A stretch of DNA of 64,000 bases from positions 1 to 64,000 of the forward strand of contig JAKSHY010000002.1 of the NCBI GenBank assembly GCA_024399135.1, written 5' to 3'. A program made the position numbers and the translations under genes. Positions 35,461-45,994 of this stretch are shown piece after piece. The stretch is from Lachnospiraceae bacterium (GTDB lineage Bacteria; Bacillota; Clostridia; Lachnospirales; Lachnospiraceae). Below the pieces are notes generated by a model. It ran no database searches and was not told where the DNA came from. It saw nothing but the letters and a program-made list of their open reading frames with translations. The first letter of the stretch is position 1, and each line of letters opens with the position of its first letter.

Positions 35461-36203
35461 TATCTTCGTTTCTTTCCACCACCAGCGATAAGAACTAATC
35501 TTAGTAGCTGAAGAATCGACGAAGCAGCTGCCGCTACATATGTCAAAGCACAGGCTCTTAAAATCTTCGTTCCATAATTAATTTCTATTCCATCAAGTAT
35601 GCCCAGATCCTCTAGATTTCTTAATGCTCTTGAAGAAGCATTAAATTCAACTGGCAATGTAATAATCTGAAATGCAACTGCTGCAGCGAACACCCAAATT
35701 CCAACCGTACATAATAATGTACCTATATTACTTGCACCCTGCGAAGAAAAATCTCCTGCCGAATACTGAAAAGCTCCACCTAAAATAACTCCGAGAATAA
35801 CCATGGGAAGCCCCAGCATAGAACCTATATTGGCAACTGGAAGAATCAATGCTCTTAATTTCATAGGAACATATCCTTTATCATGCTGAACTGCGTGTCC
35901 ACACTCATGTGCTGCAATTGCAATAGCGGCTACTGAATTAGATGCATATGATGTATCTGAAAGATTTACTGTCTTCTTCATGGGATTAAAATTATCTGTC
36001 ATATCTCCGCCAATATGAGTAATTGATACATCAGATATTCCGTTAGCTCTTAATATTTTTCCTGCCACCTCAGCTCCTGTTAATCCAGACATGCTTCTAT
36101 AACCGGAAAATTTATTCATTGTACTCTTAACGTATCCATTCGCTGCAAGACATATTAATGCACCAATTATTACAAATATGTACGTTGGATCATAATAAAA
36201 CAT
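35460..36203 (-). CDS. YugP-type membrane zinc metallopeptidase
   Basis: A 247-residue membrane protein with about four hydrophobic segments and an HExxH-like zinc site in AIAAHECGHAVQHDKGY. It matches the YugP family (about 225-250 residues), broadly conserved in Firmicutes without a firmly known substrate. SLTGAEVAGKILRANGI and FNPMKKTVNLSD also fit. I chose the ATG at 36203; a GTG at 36209 adds two residues. Transcribed with the GNAT gene (1-bp overlap). Confidence 0.93.
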   Translation of the reverse strand: MFYYDPTYIFVIIGALICLAANGYVKSTMNKFSGYRSMSGLTGAEVAGKILRANGISDVSITHIGGDMTDNFNPMKKTVNLSDTSYASNSVAAIAIAAHECGHAVQHDKGYVPMKLRALILPVANIGSMLGLPMVILGVILGGAFQYSAGDFSSQGASNIGTLLCTVGIWVFAAAVAFQIITLPVEFNASSRALRNLEDLGILDGIEINYGTKILRACALTYVAAAASSILQLLRLVLIAGGGKKRR

Positions 36204-36285
36204 AGTCACACCATCCTTTTCATTACTTTTTCATATATAAAACTTAATTTAAAATATTATTTTTTGATATCATTGTTTTCAAAGT

Positions 36286-36936
36286 TTATGAAAACATTCT
36301 CACCCTCTCATAATACTGCTCATAAAATGATTTTTCCATATCATAAGGTGTCACGAAGAAAATATTAAGAACCTTCATATTAATATTCTTGATTTCTTCA
36401 TCGCTTTTATCAGTTAACATAACTTGAACTGATTGAATAAAATCATGCCAGTTCAGAATATACTTTTCATATTCTGCAATATTAGGAATATCAAGCCACT
36501 TCTTTACTTTAACCTTAGATTTGGATGGATAATCACATTCATATATCTGGTTAAAATAAGAGAACGAATCATTTTCATATATTCTTCCAAGAGGAAATAG
36601 TCTGCAAAAGCCTGGTCTTATTAAATGAATGCTACACTTTCCTTCTTCATTCAAATATCCGCATTTAGGATTCTTATCACCAATCATCTTAATATTCGGA
36701 AGAATTATCCCATCAACCACATTTAGTTCCACATTAGTGCATAGTAACCCGTTTATATCTGTGTTAAGTCCACCACACAACTTAAATATATCATATGGAT
36801 CAAGTATTATAGAATTTCCCATATCATGACAGCATTTACTGCACCCATCACAGTCATTGCAGCTGATTTTAACCATACTGTCTTTAGTATATCTTTGACC
36901 ATCTGAAATTTCATTAATATCGATTTCTCTAATCAT
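36286..36936 (-). CDS. YkgJ-family cysteine-cluster protein
   Basis: A 216-residue soluble protein with an N-terminal cysteine cluster CNDCDGCSKCCHDMG and later Cys residues (CGYLNEEGKCSIHLIRPGFCR), the pattern of the YkgJ/UPF0153 family, thought to bind Zn or an Fe-S cluster. The role is unknown. It starts 21 bp after the polC stop and is probably in the polC transcript. Confidence 0.88.
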   Translation of the reverse strand: MIREIDINEISDGQRYTKDSMVKISCNDCDGCSKCCHDMGNSIILDPYDIFKLCGGLNTDINGLLCTNVELNVVDGIILPNIKMIGDKNPKCGYLNEEGKCSIHLIRPGFCRLFPLGRIYENDSFSYFNQIYECDYPSKSKVKVKKWLDIPNIAEYEKYILNWHDFIQSVQVMLTDKSDEEIKNINMKVLNIFFVTPYDMEKSFYEQYYERVRMFS

Positions 36937-36954
36937 TAAAATATGCTCCGTGTG

Positions 36955-36964
36955 GTTTACATAA
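36955..36964. repeat. Dispersed motif over the polC stop codon
   Basis: GTTTACATAA exactly spans the last codon and stop of polC (ATG TAA on the minus strand). Extended with flanks, TGGTTTACATAAAATC recurs at about 63779-63794 inside essC. Confidence 0.8.
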
Positions 36965-39900
36965 AATCAAACAAACTAATCTGATTAGACTCAGGTATAC
37001 CATTTAATAAGCCTAGACGATTCATAGTTTCAACTATAGTCATAGAGACATGAGTTCTCTCTCTAAAATCATCTCTTGATGTGAATTCACCCTTCTTGGC
37101 TGCTTCAACTATTGAATCTGCAGCTGCTTCAGCAACTCCACTTATACTCATCAAAGAAGGCATCAACTTACCATCAACTATCTGGAATAGTCTTGAATTG
37201 GCCTGATATATGTCAATAGGTGTGAACTCAAAGCCTCTGGCATACATTTCCTGAACAAGACCTAAATCCTTTAATAAATCCTTTTCAGTAGCAGTTGGTT
37301 TTTCAAGAGCCTTGAGCTGCTCTATATGACCTTTAACAACCTCAGGTCCCATGCACATCTTTTCATAATCAAATGCCTTGGCTCTGATTGAAAAGAATGA
37401 AGCATAATATGCTAAAGGATAATTGATCTTATAATATCCTACTCGCCATCCCATCATAACATATGCTGCAGCATGAGCCTTAGGGAACATGTACTTAATT
37501 CTTTCGCAGCACCATATATACCAGTCTGGTACACCATGCTCTGCCATTTCCTCTTTCCATCGTGGCCAGTCCTTACATTTTCCTCCGGCAACCTTTCCTT
37601 TTCGTACCATTTCCATAATACTGAATGATTCGGCCGGATCCATTCCCTTACTTATCAGGTAAATCATAATGTCATCACGACAGCATATACAGTGTGCAAG
37701 GTCAGCTTTTCCTTCTGCAATGATGACTTCAGCCGTTCCCTGCCATACGTCCGTACCATGACCCAATCCTGAAATTCTAATAAGGTCCGTAAGTGTCTGT
37801 GGCTTGGTTGCCATAAGCATGTTAATAACGAAATCTGTTCCAAACTCCGGCAACCCCAATGAACCTGTAGGACATCCACCTATATCAGATGGCTTAATTC
37901 CTAATGCATCAGTTGTCTGAAAAAGAGACATTACCTCCTTATCATCAAGAGGGATAGTCGTCGGATCAAGACCTGTCAGATCCTGAAGCATCCTGATCAT
38001 TGTAGGATCATCGTGTCCAAGTATATCAAGCTTTAATAGGTTATGATCTATTGAGTGATAATCAAAATGTGTAGTTATAATTGTGTCATCCTTTGGAGGA
38101 TGCTGAATAGGAGTGAATGAGTTAATATCCTCTCCATTAGGTAGAACTATAATACCTCCTGGGTGCTGACCTGTTCCACGTCTTACGCCAACACAGCCCA
38201 AAGATATACGGTTCATCTCACATGAGCGTTTAACCATCTCATGATCTTTATAATAACCCCTGACATAGCCAAGAGCTGTTTTATCAGCAAGACCTGTAAC
38301 AGTTCCTGCTCGGAAGGTTTGACCTGCTCCAAAAATTACTTCTGTATATTTGTGCGCCTTAGACTGATACTCCGAAGAAAAATTAAGGTCAATATCTGGT
38401 TCCTTATCTCCCTTGAAGCCCAAGAATGTTTCAAATGGGATATCAAAACCGTCCTTAATAAGAGGTTCTCCACACACAGGGCAAACAGCGTCTGGAAGGT
38501 CACATCCAGCATTTCCAACATATGCTTTGATAACCTCTGAATCGAAATCAACATAGTGACACTTCGGACATCTATAATGTGCCGACAGTGAATTAACTTC
38601 TGTAATTCCGGCCATGAATGCTGCAAGCGATGAACCAACAGAACCTCTTGAGCCTACCAAATATCCATCTTCAACTGATTTCCATACCAATTTTTGGGCT
38701 ATGATATACATAACTGCATATCCGTTACCGATTATTGAATCAAGCTCCTTTTCAAGTCTTGATTCAACTATTTCAGGGAGATTCTCTCCATATAATTCAT
38801 GAGCCTTGTCATAACATATCTTTCTTAATGTCTCATCTGAATTAGGGATAACAGGAGGACACTTATCTGGGCGAACGGGGCTCATAACATCTATCATATC
38901 AGCGATCTTGACAGTGTTGGTTATTACCACCTCTTCTGCTTTCTTAGGGCCTAAATATTTAAACTCTTCAAGCATTTCCTCGGTAGTTCTAAGATATAAC
39001 GGTGCCTGATCATCTGCATCCTTAAAGCCTTTTCCTGCCATGATGATTCTTCTGTATATTTCATCTTCAGGATTAAGAAAATGTACGTCGCAGGTCGCTA
39101 CAACCGGCTTGTTAGCATCTTCACCAAGTTTAACAATCTGCTTATTAATTTCTATCAAATCGTCCATGCTATTGACCATTTCATTATTCTGGTCATTAAT
39201 CATGAACTTATTATTACCAAGTGGCTGGATTTCAAGATAGTCATAAAAGTCTACGATACTTGCAATCTTATCTACTGATGCCTCTCCTAAAATTGCCTGA
39301 TACAACTCTCCCTGTTCACATGCACTTCCGATTATGAGACCTTCTCTATACTGATTAATCATACTCTTAGGTATTCTTGGTCTCGAAGAATAATAATCGA
39401 TGAAAGACGCACTGACTAATCTATAAAGATTTTCACGGCCTACATTATTCTTAGCTAAAAGAATAATATGATAATATGGCTGATGCTTAATAATATCAGG
39501 GCTTGTTCTACACTTTTCGTTAATCTTCGAAAGTGTATCAATTCCCATTTCCTTAAGCTTATGCATCATTTTAAGGAATATATGAGCTGTAGCTTCAGCA
39601 TCATCTACTGCTCTATGGTGATTATCCAAAACAACACCCATCTTCTTACATAGAACATCTAAGGTGTGCTTCTTAGATTCTGGGAATAATACTCTTGATA
39701 TACCAACAGTATCAACAGATGTATATTTAAAATCTATTCCTAAAAGACTACAGTTAGCATTAATAAAACCTGTATCAAATGAAGCATTATGAGCAACTAA
39801 AATACATCCTTCGCAGAATTCTACGAATGAAGGAAGAATCTCATCTATCGTCGGAGCATTCTTAACCATATCATCTGTAATAGATGTAAGATTAATAATT

Positions 39901-41585
39901 CTAAATGGGATTGGAACCTTAGGATTAACAAAGGTCGAGAATCTGTCTATGATTTCCCCATCCTTTATTTTAACAGCGCCAATCTCAATAATTTTATTCT
40001 TAGCTGAAGAAAAACCAGTTGTTTCAAGGTCGAAAACAACATATGCTTCATCAAGCCCCTGACCTTGGTCGTTGACAACTGTTTCCTTCATATCATCAAC
40101 AAGGTATCCCTCGCAGCCATAAATTATCTTAAAGAAATCCTGCTTATCGGCCACTTCTCCATTAGCCTCGAGTTCTGACTTCTTTTCTCTCCAAAGATCA
40201 TCCCACGTATGATTAGCGTCTGGGAACGCATGAACGACACCATGATCAGTTATGGCTATAGCAGGGTGTCCCCATTTATATGCTGTCTTAACGATTGCCC
40301 CCGTATCTGATATTCCATCCATATCAGACATCTTGGTATGACAGTGGAGTTCTACTCTTTTTAATTCTGAATTGTCTTTTCTTGATATTCTAAAATCAGA
40401 TCCCTTTTTGATTCCGAATACCCTTCCGATAGATAATTCATCATCAAATTTGTCATAAGCAATAGGACCCTTTATTTTAACGAATGTACCCTTCTTAAGC
40501 TTGCCTAATGTAGCATCCACATCCTCATTGCTTACAAATATTTTAAATCTTAACGTATCTGTAAAATCAGACACATCAAACATAAGCATAGTTCTTAGGT
40601 TATCTCGAAGTGCCCTTGGGTCCGCAATCGCAACAATCTGTCCCTGAACCTGAACATCTCCCTGAGATTCAAGGACTATCGTATTCATTGGAACGAATTC
40701 TTCGTCTTCAAAATATCTGCCATAAAGGATATCAGGATTAGTCTCCATCTCTTTAGCTGGAGCTGGTTTTTTATCCTTAAATCTTCTTTCAAGTGTCAGC
40801 TTCTGACCAGATTTATTATCCTTAGATTCTTTTTTGTTTTCGTCTTTATCTTTGTTATGTAAACTATTATCAACAAAAGATGATATGTTTGCATTATCAT
40901 TATGTAAACCATCGTCTATTTTATGTAAACTAGCATCAGTATCAGAACTATTTACAGTATTATCAAGAATTTGAGCATCATCAACGCCTTGTTCACTATC
41001 GTGATTATGTAAACTGATATCCTCGTTATAGTCATTCCTCATGTTTACATAACTATAGTCTTCATTATTCCTTGATTTCTTAAGCTCAACGAATTCATAT
41101 TCGATATCAACCGGAACATTAAAACGCTCATTAAATATTTTTTCAAGAATTCGTTTTAACTCATCTTTCTTTAACTGAAGATAACCATTATCTTCAATCT
41201 TTAAATGCATGAGACTATCATTAGGGAATGTAATCTCTGCGTTATCATACATAGTCTTTTCTACAACACCATATTTTTCGAGTTCGAGTGAAATACTGTC
41301 TTTATACGCATCAAAAAGTATAGCTGGTGTATATGTATCAGAAAGACTATATCTTTCTAAAAGACGTACTCTTCCACTCCCTTTAACGAATAGCTGTTTT
41401 CTAAGTAACTTCTCAACACGATAGATAGAAGCCTTCGGAATTATGTGGTCAGAAGAAATATACACGCGAACTAAGTCTCTTGCTTTCGTAGCAGAGACTT
41501 GTGTTACTTCGACGTTCTCGAATAATTCCTTATTTCGTTTATCTAACTCAAGGTGTCTGAACACCTCCTGAAAAGTTTTTCCCAT
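36957..41585 (-). CDS. polC: DNA polymerase III alpha subunit, Gram-positive PolC type
   Basis: A 1542-residue replicative polymerase. Order: N-terminal domains, a long acidic linker (about 165-290), OB fold (about 300-390), PHP (VELHCHTKMSDMDG, about 412) split by a DnaQ-type 3'-5' exonuclease (VVFDLETTGFS, about 512), then the polymerase core (GSRGSVGSSLAAFM and PDIDLNFSSEYQ, about 1067). It is longer than typical PolC (about 1430-1460) mainly because of the linker, which contains four S/G-L-H-N/K tetrapeptides encoded by the GTTTACATAA motif. Follows ispG by 3 bp in an operon. Confidence 0.97.
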   Translation of the reverse strand: MGKTFQEVFRHLELDKRNKELFENVEVTQVSATKARDLVRVYISSDHIIPKASIYRVEKLLRKQLFVKGSGRVRLLERYSLSDTYTPAILFDAYKDSISLELEKYGVVEKTMYDNAEITFPNDSLMHLKIEDNGYLQLKKDELKRILEKIFNERFNVPVDIEYEFVELKKSRNNEDYSYVNMRNDYNEDISLHNHDSEQGVDDAQILDNTVNSSDTDASLHKIDDGLHNDNANISSFVDNSLHNKDKDENKKESKDNKSGQKLTLERRFKDKKPAPAKEMETNPDILYGRYFEDEEFVPMNTIVLESQGDVQVQGQIVAIADPRALRDNLRTMLMFDVSDFTDTLRFKIFVSNEDVDATLGKLKKGTFVKIKGPIAYDKFDDELSIGRVFGIKKGSDFRISRKDNSELKRVELHCHTKMSDMDGISDTGAIVKTAYKWGHPAIAITDHGVVHAFPDANHTWDDLWREKKSELEANGEVADKQDFFKIIYGCEGYLVDDMKETVVNDQGQGLDEAYVVFDLETTGFSSAKNKIIEIGAVKIKDGEIIDRFSTFVNPKVPIPFRIINLTSITDDMVKNAPTIDEILPSFVEFCEGCILVAHNASFDTGFINANCSLLGIDFKYTSVDTVGISRVLFPESKKHTLDVLCKKMGVVLDNHHRAVDDAEATAHIFLKMMHKLKEMGIDTLSKINEKCRTSPDIIKHQPYYHIILLAKNNVGRENLYRLVSASFIDYYSSRPRIPKSMINQYREGLIIGSACEQGELYQAILGEASVDKIASIVDFYDYLEIQPLGNNKFMINDQNNEMVNSMDDLIEINKQIVKLGEDANKPVVATCDVHFLNPEDEIYRRIIMAGKGFKDADDQAPLYLRTTEEMLEEFKYLGPKKAEEVVITNTVKIADMIDVMSPVRPDKCPPVIPNSDETLRKICYDKAHELYGENLPEIVESRLEKELDSIIGNGYAVMYIIAQKLVWKSVEDGYLVGSRGSVGSSLAAFMAGITEVNSLSAHYRCPKCHYVDFDSEVIKAYVGNAGCDLPDAVCPVCGEPLIKDGFDIPFETFLGFKGDKEPDIDLNFSSEYQSKAHKYTEVIFGAGQTFRAGTVTGLADKTALGYVRGYYKDHEMVKRSCEMNRISLGCVGVRRGTGQHPGGIIVLPNGEDINSFTPIQHPPKDDTIITTHFDYHSIDHNLLKLDILGHDDPTMIRMLQDLTGLDPTTIPLDDKEVMSLFQTTDALGIKPSDIGGCPTGSLGLPEFGTDFVINMLMATKPQTLTDLIRISGLGHGTDVWQGTAEVIIAEGKADLAHCICCRDDIMIYLISKGMDPAESFSIMEMVRKGKVAGGKCKDWPRWKEEMAEHGVPDWYIWCCERIKYMFPKAHAAAYVMMGWRVGYYKINYPLAYYASFFSIRAKAFDYEKMCMGPEVVKGHIEQLKALEKPTATEKDLLKDLGLVQEMYARGFEFTPIDIYQANSRLFQIVDGKLMPSLMSISGVAEAAADSIVEAAKKGEFTSRDDFRERTHVSMTIVETMNRLGLLNGIPESNQISLFDFM
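40855..41052. repeat. Five copies of the dispersed motif in the polC linker
   Basis: TTATGTAAAC at 40855, 40900, 40921 and 41005, and GTTTACATAA at 41043 (each 10 bp). The first four are in the same frame of polC and encode S-L-H-N, G-L-H-N, S-L-H-K and S-L-H-N; the fifth is inverted and encodes Y-V-N. They cluster within about 200 bp, in the least conserved part of the protein. Confidence 0.85.
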
Positions 41586-41588
41586 CAG

Positions 41589-42641
41589 TTATTTCCAGTT
41601 ATCCAGTTCTTCTTTTAATACATCTAAAAGTTCATCTTCCGGAACCTTCTTAATTATCTCACCCTTTTTAATTAAAAGTCCTTCACCTATTCCTCCGGCG
41701 ATACCGATATCTGCTTCCTTCGCTTCACCAGGACCATTAACAGCACATCCCATAACTGCTACTTTAATATTAAGGTCATAGCCTGAAACCATAGTCTCGA
41801 CCTTATTAGCAAGTCCAATAAGATCAATCTTGGTTCTTCCACATGTAGGACAGGAAACAACTTCAATGCCGCCCTGTCTTAAGCCTAAGGTTCTTAATAT
41901 AAGCTTTGCTGACTTAACTTCTTCTACCGGATCTGCGGACAAAGATACACGAATTGTATCACCTATACCCTGATTAAGAATAATTCCAAGACCAATTGCT
42001 GATTTAATATTGCCACTGTAGAATGTTCCTGCTTCTGTTATTCCAACGTGAAGTGGATATTTAGTTTTAGAAGCAATTAGCTCATGAGCCCTGGCACACA
42101 TAAGTACATCCGAAGATTTAATAGAAATGACAATATTGTCATAATCTTCCTCTTCTATCATTCTTACCTTGTCCAAAGCGCTTTCGACTATTCCTTCAGC
42201 CGTAACACCATTATATTTTTCAACAAGTTCTTTTTCTAAAGATCCTGAGTTTACACCTACTCTTATTGGTATATTCTTAGCTTTAGCTGCCTTAACTACC
42301 ATAGACAGTTTTTCCTGTCCACCGATATTACCCGGATTGATTCTTATTTTGTCAGCACCATTTTCTATGGCTAATATAGCCATTTTATAATCAAAATGAA
42401 TGTCTGCAACTAAAGGAATATGGATTCTTTTCTTGATTTCACCAATAGCTTTAGCTGCTTCCTCATTAGGAACAGTGCATCTTATTATTTCGCATCCTGC
42501 TTCTTCAAGTTTCAATATCTGATTTACTGTCGCTTCGACATCCTCTGTTCTTGTATTAGTCATTGACTGTATAAGAATCGGATTGCCTCCACCTATTTTC
42601 TGATTGCCAATCTTTATTACTTTAGTATTATCTCTATACAT
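41589..42641 (-). CDS. ispG: 4-hydroxy-3-methylbut-2-en-1-yl diphosphate synthase
   Basis: A 350-residue [4Fe-4S] enzyme of the non-mevalonate isoprenoid pathway. Signatures: [29 protein letters not shown], and the cluster cysteines in [14 protein letters not shown] and [21 protein letters not shown] chose the ATG at 42641 (GGATGGAAGATT upstream); an ATG 15 codons earlier gives an atypical N-terminus. dxr, the second enzyme of the same pathway, lies at 46-47 kb on the same strand. Confidence 0.96.
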   Translation of the reverse strand: MYRDNTKVIKIGNQKIGGGNPILIQSMTNTRTEDVEATVNQILKLEEAGCEIIRCTVPNEEAAKAIGEIKKRIHIPLVADIHFDYKMAILAIENGADKIRINPGNIGGQEKLSMVVKAAKAKNIPIRVGVNSGSLEKELVEKYNGVTAEGIVESALDKVRMIEEEDYDNIVISIKSSDVLMCARAHELIASKTKYPLHVGITEAGTFYSGNIKSAIGLGIILNQGIGDTIRVSLSADPVEEVKSAKLILRTLGLRQGGIEVVSCPTCGRTKIDLIGLANKVETMVSGYDLNIKVAVMGCAVNGPGEAKEADIGIAGGIGEGLLIKKGEIIKKVPEDELLDVLKEELDNWK

Positions 42642-42703
42642 AATCTTCCATCCTGATTTTAATATTTTTGCCTTATAATTATACAATATAAGGGACCATA
42701 TTT

Positions 42704-44005
42704 CTATTGCTTGCGGACATCAAATCTTCTGCTTTCATACCTTGTCCCGTCATCATCATAGGCTATAACCTGAATCTTCATGTGATCATTTTTAAGTTCC
42801 TCGGAAGATATTTCGAGCCTTAGCATATCATCCACATCAAATACACTTCCTTCACTCATCAAAATATTTCTTTCGTCTGTATCAACTATATCTACCCATA
42901 TATTGGAATCCGCGACAACTGAATCAGAACTAACAGCGTTCTCAAATATATTTTCATATATCATAGTGCCTGTACCCATTACTAAGAAAATAATTCCTAA
43001 AAGCCCCAGATAGTCCTTACTCGTAAGCCATATTTTCTTTTTAATTTCATATTCTGAATTATGCTTATTAAAATGAAACAATAATAAATGAAGTAAAAAT
43101 GAACAACCAAAGAAGATTAGCGTAATCTGAAAATCCTTGGTTGTATATTCGTCTAATTCTTTTAAAAGGAGCGGTGTCACCAAAACTATTAATGAAACTA
43201 AATATGCTGTTACAACAATTACCTTTTTTAGAAAATGAAATATTTCCTCCTTTATTCTCATATTTTTACACTCATCGATATCCTTTAAGAAATCCTTAAC
43301 ATCCATATATCTGTCCTTAGGGTTAGCTAACATACATTTTGAAATTATTTTTTCAAGTTGTCTTGGATATGATTTGTCATATTCTCTTATAGGACGTCGC
43401 AATTCATTTCCACTATTATGAACACCTGTAAGCATTTCATGTAAGACCACGCCCATGCTGTAAATATCAGCAGCATAATTAGGTGTAGTCATTTTCCACA
43501 ATTCAGGAGCTGAATATCCCTTGGTCCCATACACACCACACACCTCATTCCCCGAATGGGAATCAAAGAAAACTGCCCCGAAGTCTATAAGCTTAATTCT
43601 TCCATCCTTTGTTATCATAATATTGGACGGTTTCAAATCCCTGTATATCACCGAAGGATGAAGACTATGTAAAAACTGAATAATCTCTCCAATTTCATGA
43701 ATCCACTTAACCGCCTTATCATAAGGAACTCTTTTATTTTTCTTTAAATATTCTTTCAACGTCATACCTTCAACATATTCCATGACAAGATATACGCTTT
43801 CATCTTTAGTTATTACATCATATATATTAGGAAATCCAAAAAAATGTACTTCTTTTAATATCTCAACCTCATTAAGTGATTCTGCTGAATATGGCATTAT
43901 CTTAATTGCAACATTTCTTAAAAGTCTTGTATCTTTTGCAAGCATCACATTTCCGAAACCTCCTTCACCTATTGGGTGAAGAATTTCATATTTATCAATC
44001 GTCAT
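42704..44005 (-). CDS. Membrane Ser/Thr protein kinase (PknB-like, no PASTA)
   Basis: A 433-residue eukaryotic-type kinase. The kinase domain (1-260) has the glycine loop [12 protein letters not shown] lysine in VAIKIM, catalytic loop [13 protein letters not shown] (Tyr in place of the usual His), DFGAVF and GYSAPELW. Three hydrophobic helices follow (about 268-345), then an external domain of about 80 residues without PASTA repeats. AAGGAGG precedes the ATG. The PP2C phosphatase gene lies 18 bp upstream, so the pair probably forms a reversible Ser/Thr phosphorylation switch. Confidence 0.93.
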   Translation of the reverse strand: MTIDKYEILHPIGEGGFGNVMLAKDTRLLRNVAIKIMPYSAESLNEVEILKEVHFFGFPNIYDVITKDESVYLVMEYVEGMTLKEYLKKNKRVPYDKAVKWIHEIGEIIQFLHSLHPSVIYRDLKPSNIMITKDGRIKLIDFGAVFFDSHSGNEVCGVYGTKGYSAPELWKMTTPNYAADIYSMGVVLHEMLTGVHNSGNELRRPIREYDKSYPRQLEKIISKCMLANPKDRYMDVKDFLKDIDECKNMRIKEEIFHFLKKVIVVTAYLVSLIVLVTPLLLKELDEYTTKDFQITLIFFGCSFLLHLLLFHFNKHNSEYEIKKKIWLTSKDYLGLLGIIFLVMGTGTMIYENIFENAVSSDSVVADSNIWVDIVDTDERNILMSEGSVFDVDDMLRLEISSEELKNDHMKIQVIAYDDDGTRYESRRFDVRKQ

Positions 44006-44023
44006 ATAATAATCCTCCTTATC

Positions 44024-44728
44024 CTAAAAGCATTTGATATAAATTGCTGACATATTATCTTTTTCACCGAGGCTTTTTGCCCATCTTGCAGCCTCTGCCA
44101 GTCTCTTTTCAATCTGACTCTCATTTTCTATTTCTCTAGGGTCAAAGATATACATTATATCGCTGATTTTTCTGTAAAATCCATCTGAGGCGATTAGGAA
44201 AGCGGTATTCTTTGAAATATATCCCGTTTTTACAGATGGTTCGAAATAACCCAGGCTTCCAACACATTTGTTAATGGATCCATCTGGATTAACATGCTTA
44301 ACCGACAATTCCTTAACTCTTTTCCTTTTAATCTTCATAATCATTGAGTCTCCAAGATTAATAACCATAAACTGATTTTTATATAGCAATAACATTGAAA
44401 GAGTTGTCCCCATATTTTCATTCCTGTATTTACTAATATCTAAGAACGCTTCTGACACTTTGTAAAGTTTCCTAAATATAGGCTTTCTTGCTTTATGTAA
44501 ACCATACCCTTTGTTTAGAAATGGAACAATTTCGTCCAGAATAAGACTAATAAGTTCTTCTATCAGATATCCACTTGCCTCTTCTCCATTATGAAATGAC
44601 CCTATTCCATCGGCCACTATTCCAACCAAAAGATGTTTCTTCAAAAGTGAAATATCTAAAAGCGAAAGAGAATCCTCATTCTTCTTCCTTTCACCTATAT
44701 TCCAATATGCATTTGAAATAGTTATCAA
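44024..44728 (-). CDS. PP2C-family Ser/Thr protein phosphatase
   Basis: A 234-residue PP2C. Metal-binding residues are visible in GIVADGIGSFHNGEEA, LNLGDSMIMKIK, IASDGFYRKI and EKDNMSAIYI. It should reverse phosphorylation by the adjacent kinase. Translation starts at TTG, five bases after GGAGG; the nearby ATG is out of frame. One copy of the dispersed motif lies in the gene (44493-44502), encoding G-L-H-K. Confidence 0.93.
   Translation of the reverse strand: MITISNAYWNIGERKKNEDSLSLLDISLLKKHLLVGIVADGIGSFHNGEEASGYLIEELISLILDEIVPFLNKGYGLHKARKPIFRKLYKVSEAFLDISKYRNENMGTTLSMLLLYKNQFMVINLGDSMIMKIKRKRVKELSVKHVNPDGSINKCVGSLGYFEPSVKTGYISKNTAFLIASDGFYRKISDIMYIFDPREIENESQIEKRLAEAARWAKSLGEKDNMSAIYIKCF
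44493..44502. repeat. Dispersed motif inside the PP2C gene
   Basis: TTATGTAAAC, exact. In the minus-strand gene it reads G-L-H-K. Confidence 0.75.
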
Positions 44729-44823
44729 ATCATCCTCCCTTTTTTATTTTAGTTACGTAGGAAATCTGCCAGGAATTCCAGAAAAAAGAAAAATAAGATG
44801 TGTCTGATTATAGATAAGAAATT

Positions 44824-44885
44824 AAAAAAAATCCATTGTACAAAATGCCAATTTTTTAAAGTGGCAAATTGCACAATGGATTTTT
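44824..44885 (-). terminator. Terminator after rseP
   Basis: A 13-bp perfect basal stem (44827-44839 / 44873-44885) plus an inner TGCCA/TGGCA stem. On the minus strand it ends in a long T-run. It separates rseP from the PP2C/kinase/ispG/polC genes. Confidence 0.88.
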
Positions 44886-44899
44886 AAGATTATCATTAT

Positions 44900-45979
44900 T
44901 TAGCGAAAAAATTTCGTTATATCGTTAACAAAAACAAATATTACCAAAGCAAAAAGAAGGGCCATTCCCGCTAAATGCACGTATCCTTCCTTTTCTGGAG
45001 GAACTGGTTTTCCTCTTATTGCTTCTACTAGCAAAAATACCAAACGGCCTCCATCAAGAGCTGGCAATGGTAATAAATTCATAACTGCAAGATTAGCAGA
45101 AAGTAGCATTACCAGATTAAGCATAGACAAAACAACCTCTAAAGCACCATATGCTTTCGCAGTATCATATGTTTCATCAACTATCTTTACTATTCCAACA
45201 GGACCTGCCAAATCGTCCTTTCCAACCTGTCCCGTGAACAGCATCTTAAGACTATCCAATGTTGCTCTTAATATATATTCAACATTATAAAAGCCATATT
45301 TAAAGCTATCCAAGGCACCGCATTCTAAATACTTTCCGTTAGTAATTCCAATATAATATCTTTGATCCTGTTCATCGTATTTAGGTGTAACTACTGTGCT
45401 AATTTCTTCGCCATTACGTTCAATTACGATATCCATCGGGTCACCTAATGAATAAAAAGAAGTAAACGAAACTTCAGTACTTAAGTGAATTGAATGCCCA
45501 TTAATCGACTTAATAACATCACCCACACGTATCCCTGCTTCTTCAGCTCCAGAATCAGGAAGTACCTTTTGGATTTGTGGTATAACCACACCTGTACTTG
45601 CTGCTAGAATCACACCACAAATATAAGCAAGAACAATATTGAACAAAGGACCTGCAAGTGCTGTAGCGAATCTTCCCCATACAGGCGCATGATTGAATGA
45701 TCTGTCATTTTCAGGATCTATGACTTTTTTCTCTTCGTCACCTTCCTCTTTTGCCTCCAATGGATCCATCCCCTCAAATACACAGGCACCACCAAAAGGA
45801 AGCAGTTTTATTGAGAACTCTGTATCATCTCTGGTCCACTTTATTATTTTAGGTCCCAAACCAACGAAGAACTCAACTGCATGAATACCATTTTTCTTTC
45901 CTACTATGTAATGACCAAATTCATGTGAAACAACTATTAAACTGAATATTATCAAAAATATAATAATTGAAACTATCAA
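44900..45979 (-). CDS. rseP: RIP metalloprotease (site-2 protease)
   Basis: A 359-residue intramembrane protease. The zinc motif VVSHEFGHYIVGK is in helix 1, a PDZ domain occupies about 135-210 (GIRVGDVIKSINGHSI), and the second active-site element is NLLPLPALDGGRLVFL near the C-terminus. It cleaves membrane-bound regulators such as anti-sigma factors or signal peptides. The start is TTG, six bases from GGAGG. Last gene before the terminator in the pyrH-frr-uppS-cdsA-dxr-rseP cluster. Confidence 0.95.
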   Translation of the reverse strand: MIVSIIIFLIIFSLIVVSHEFGHYIVGKKNGIHAVEFFVGLGPKIIKWTRDDTEFSIKLLPFGGACVFEGMDPLEAKEEGDEEKKVIDPENDRSFNHAPVWGRFATALAGPLFNIVLAYICGVILAASTGVVIPQIQKVLPDSGAEEAGIRVGDVIKSINGHSIHLSTEVSFTSFYSLGDPMDIVIERNGEEISTVVTPKYDEQDQRYYIGITNGKYLECGALDSFKYGFYNVEYILRATLDSLKMLFTGQVGKDDLAGPVGIVKIVDETYDTAKAYGALEVVLSMLNLVMLLSANLAVMNLLPLPALDGGRLVFLLVEAIRGKPVPPEKEGYVHLAGMALLFALVIFVFVNDITKFFR

Positions 45980-45994
45980 AATAATCCTCCAGAA

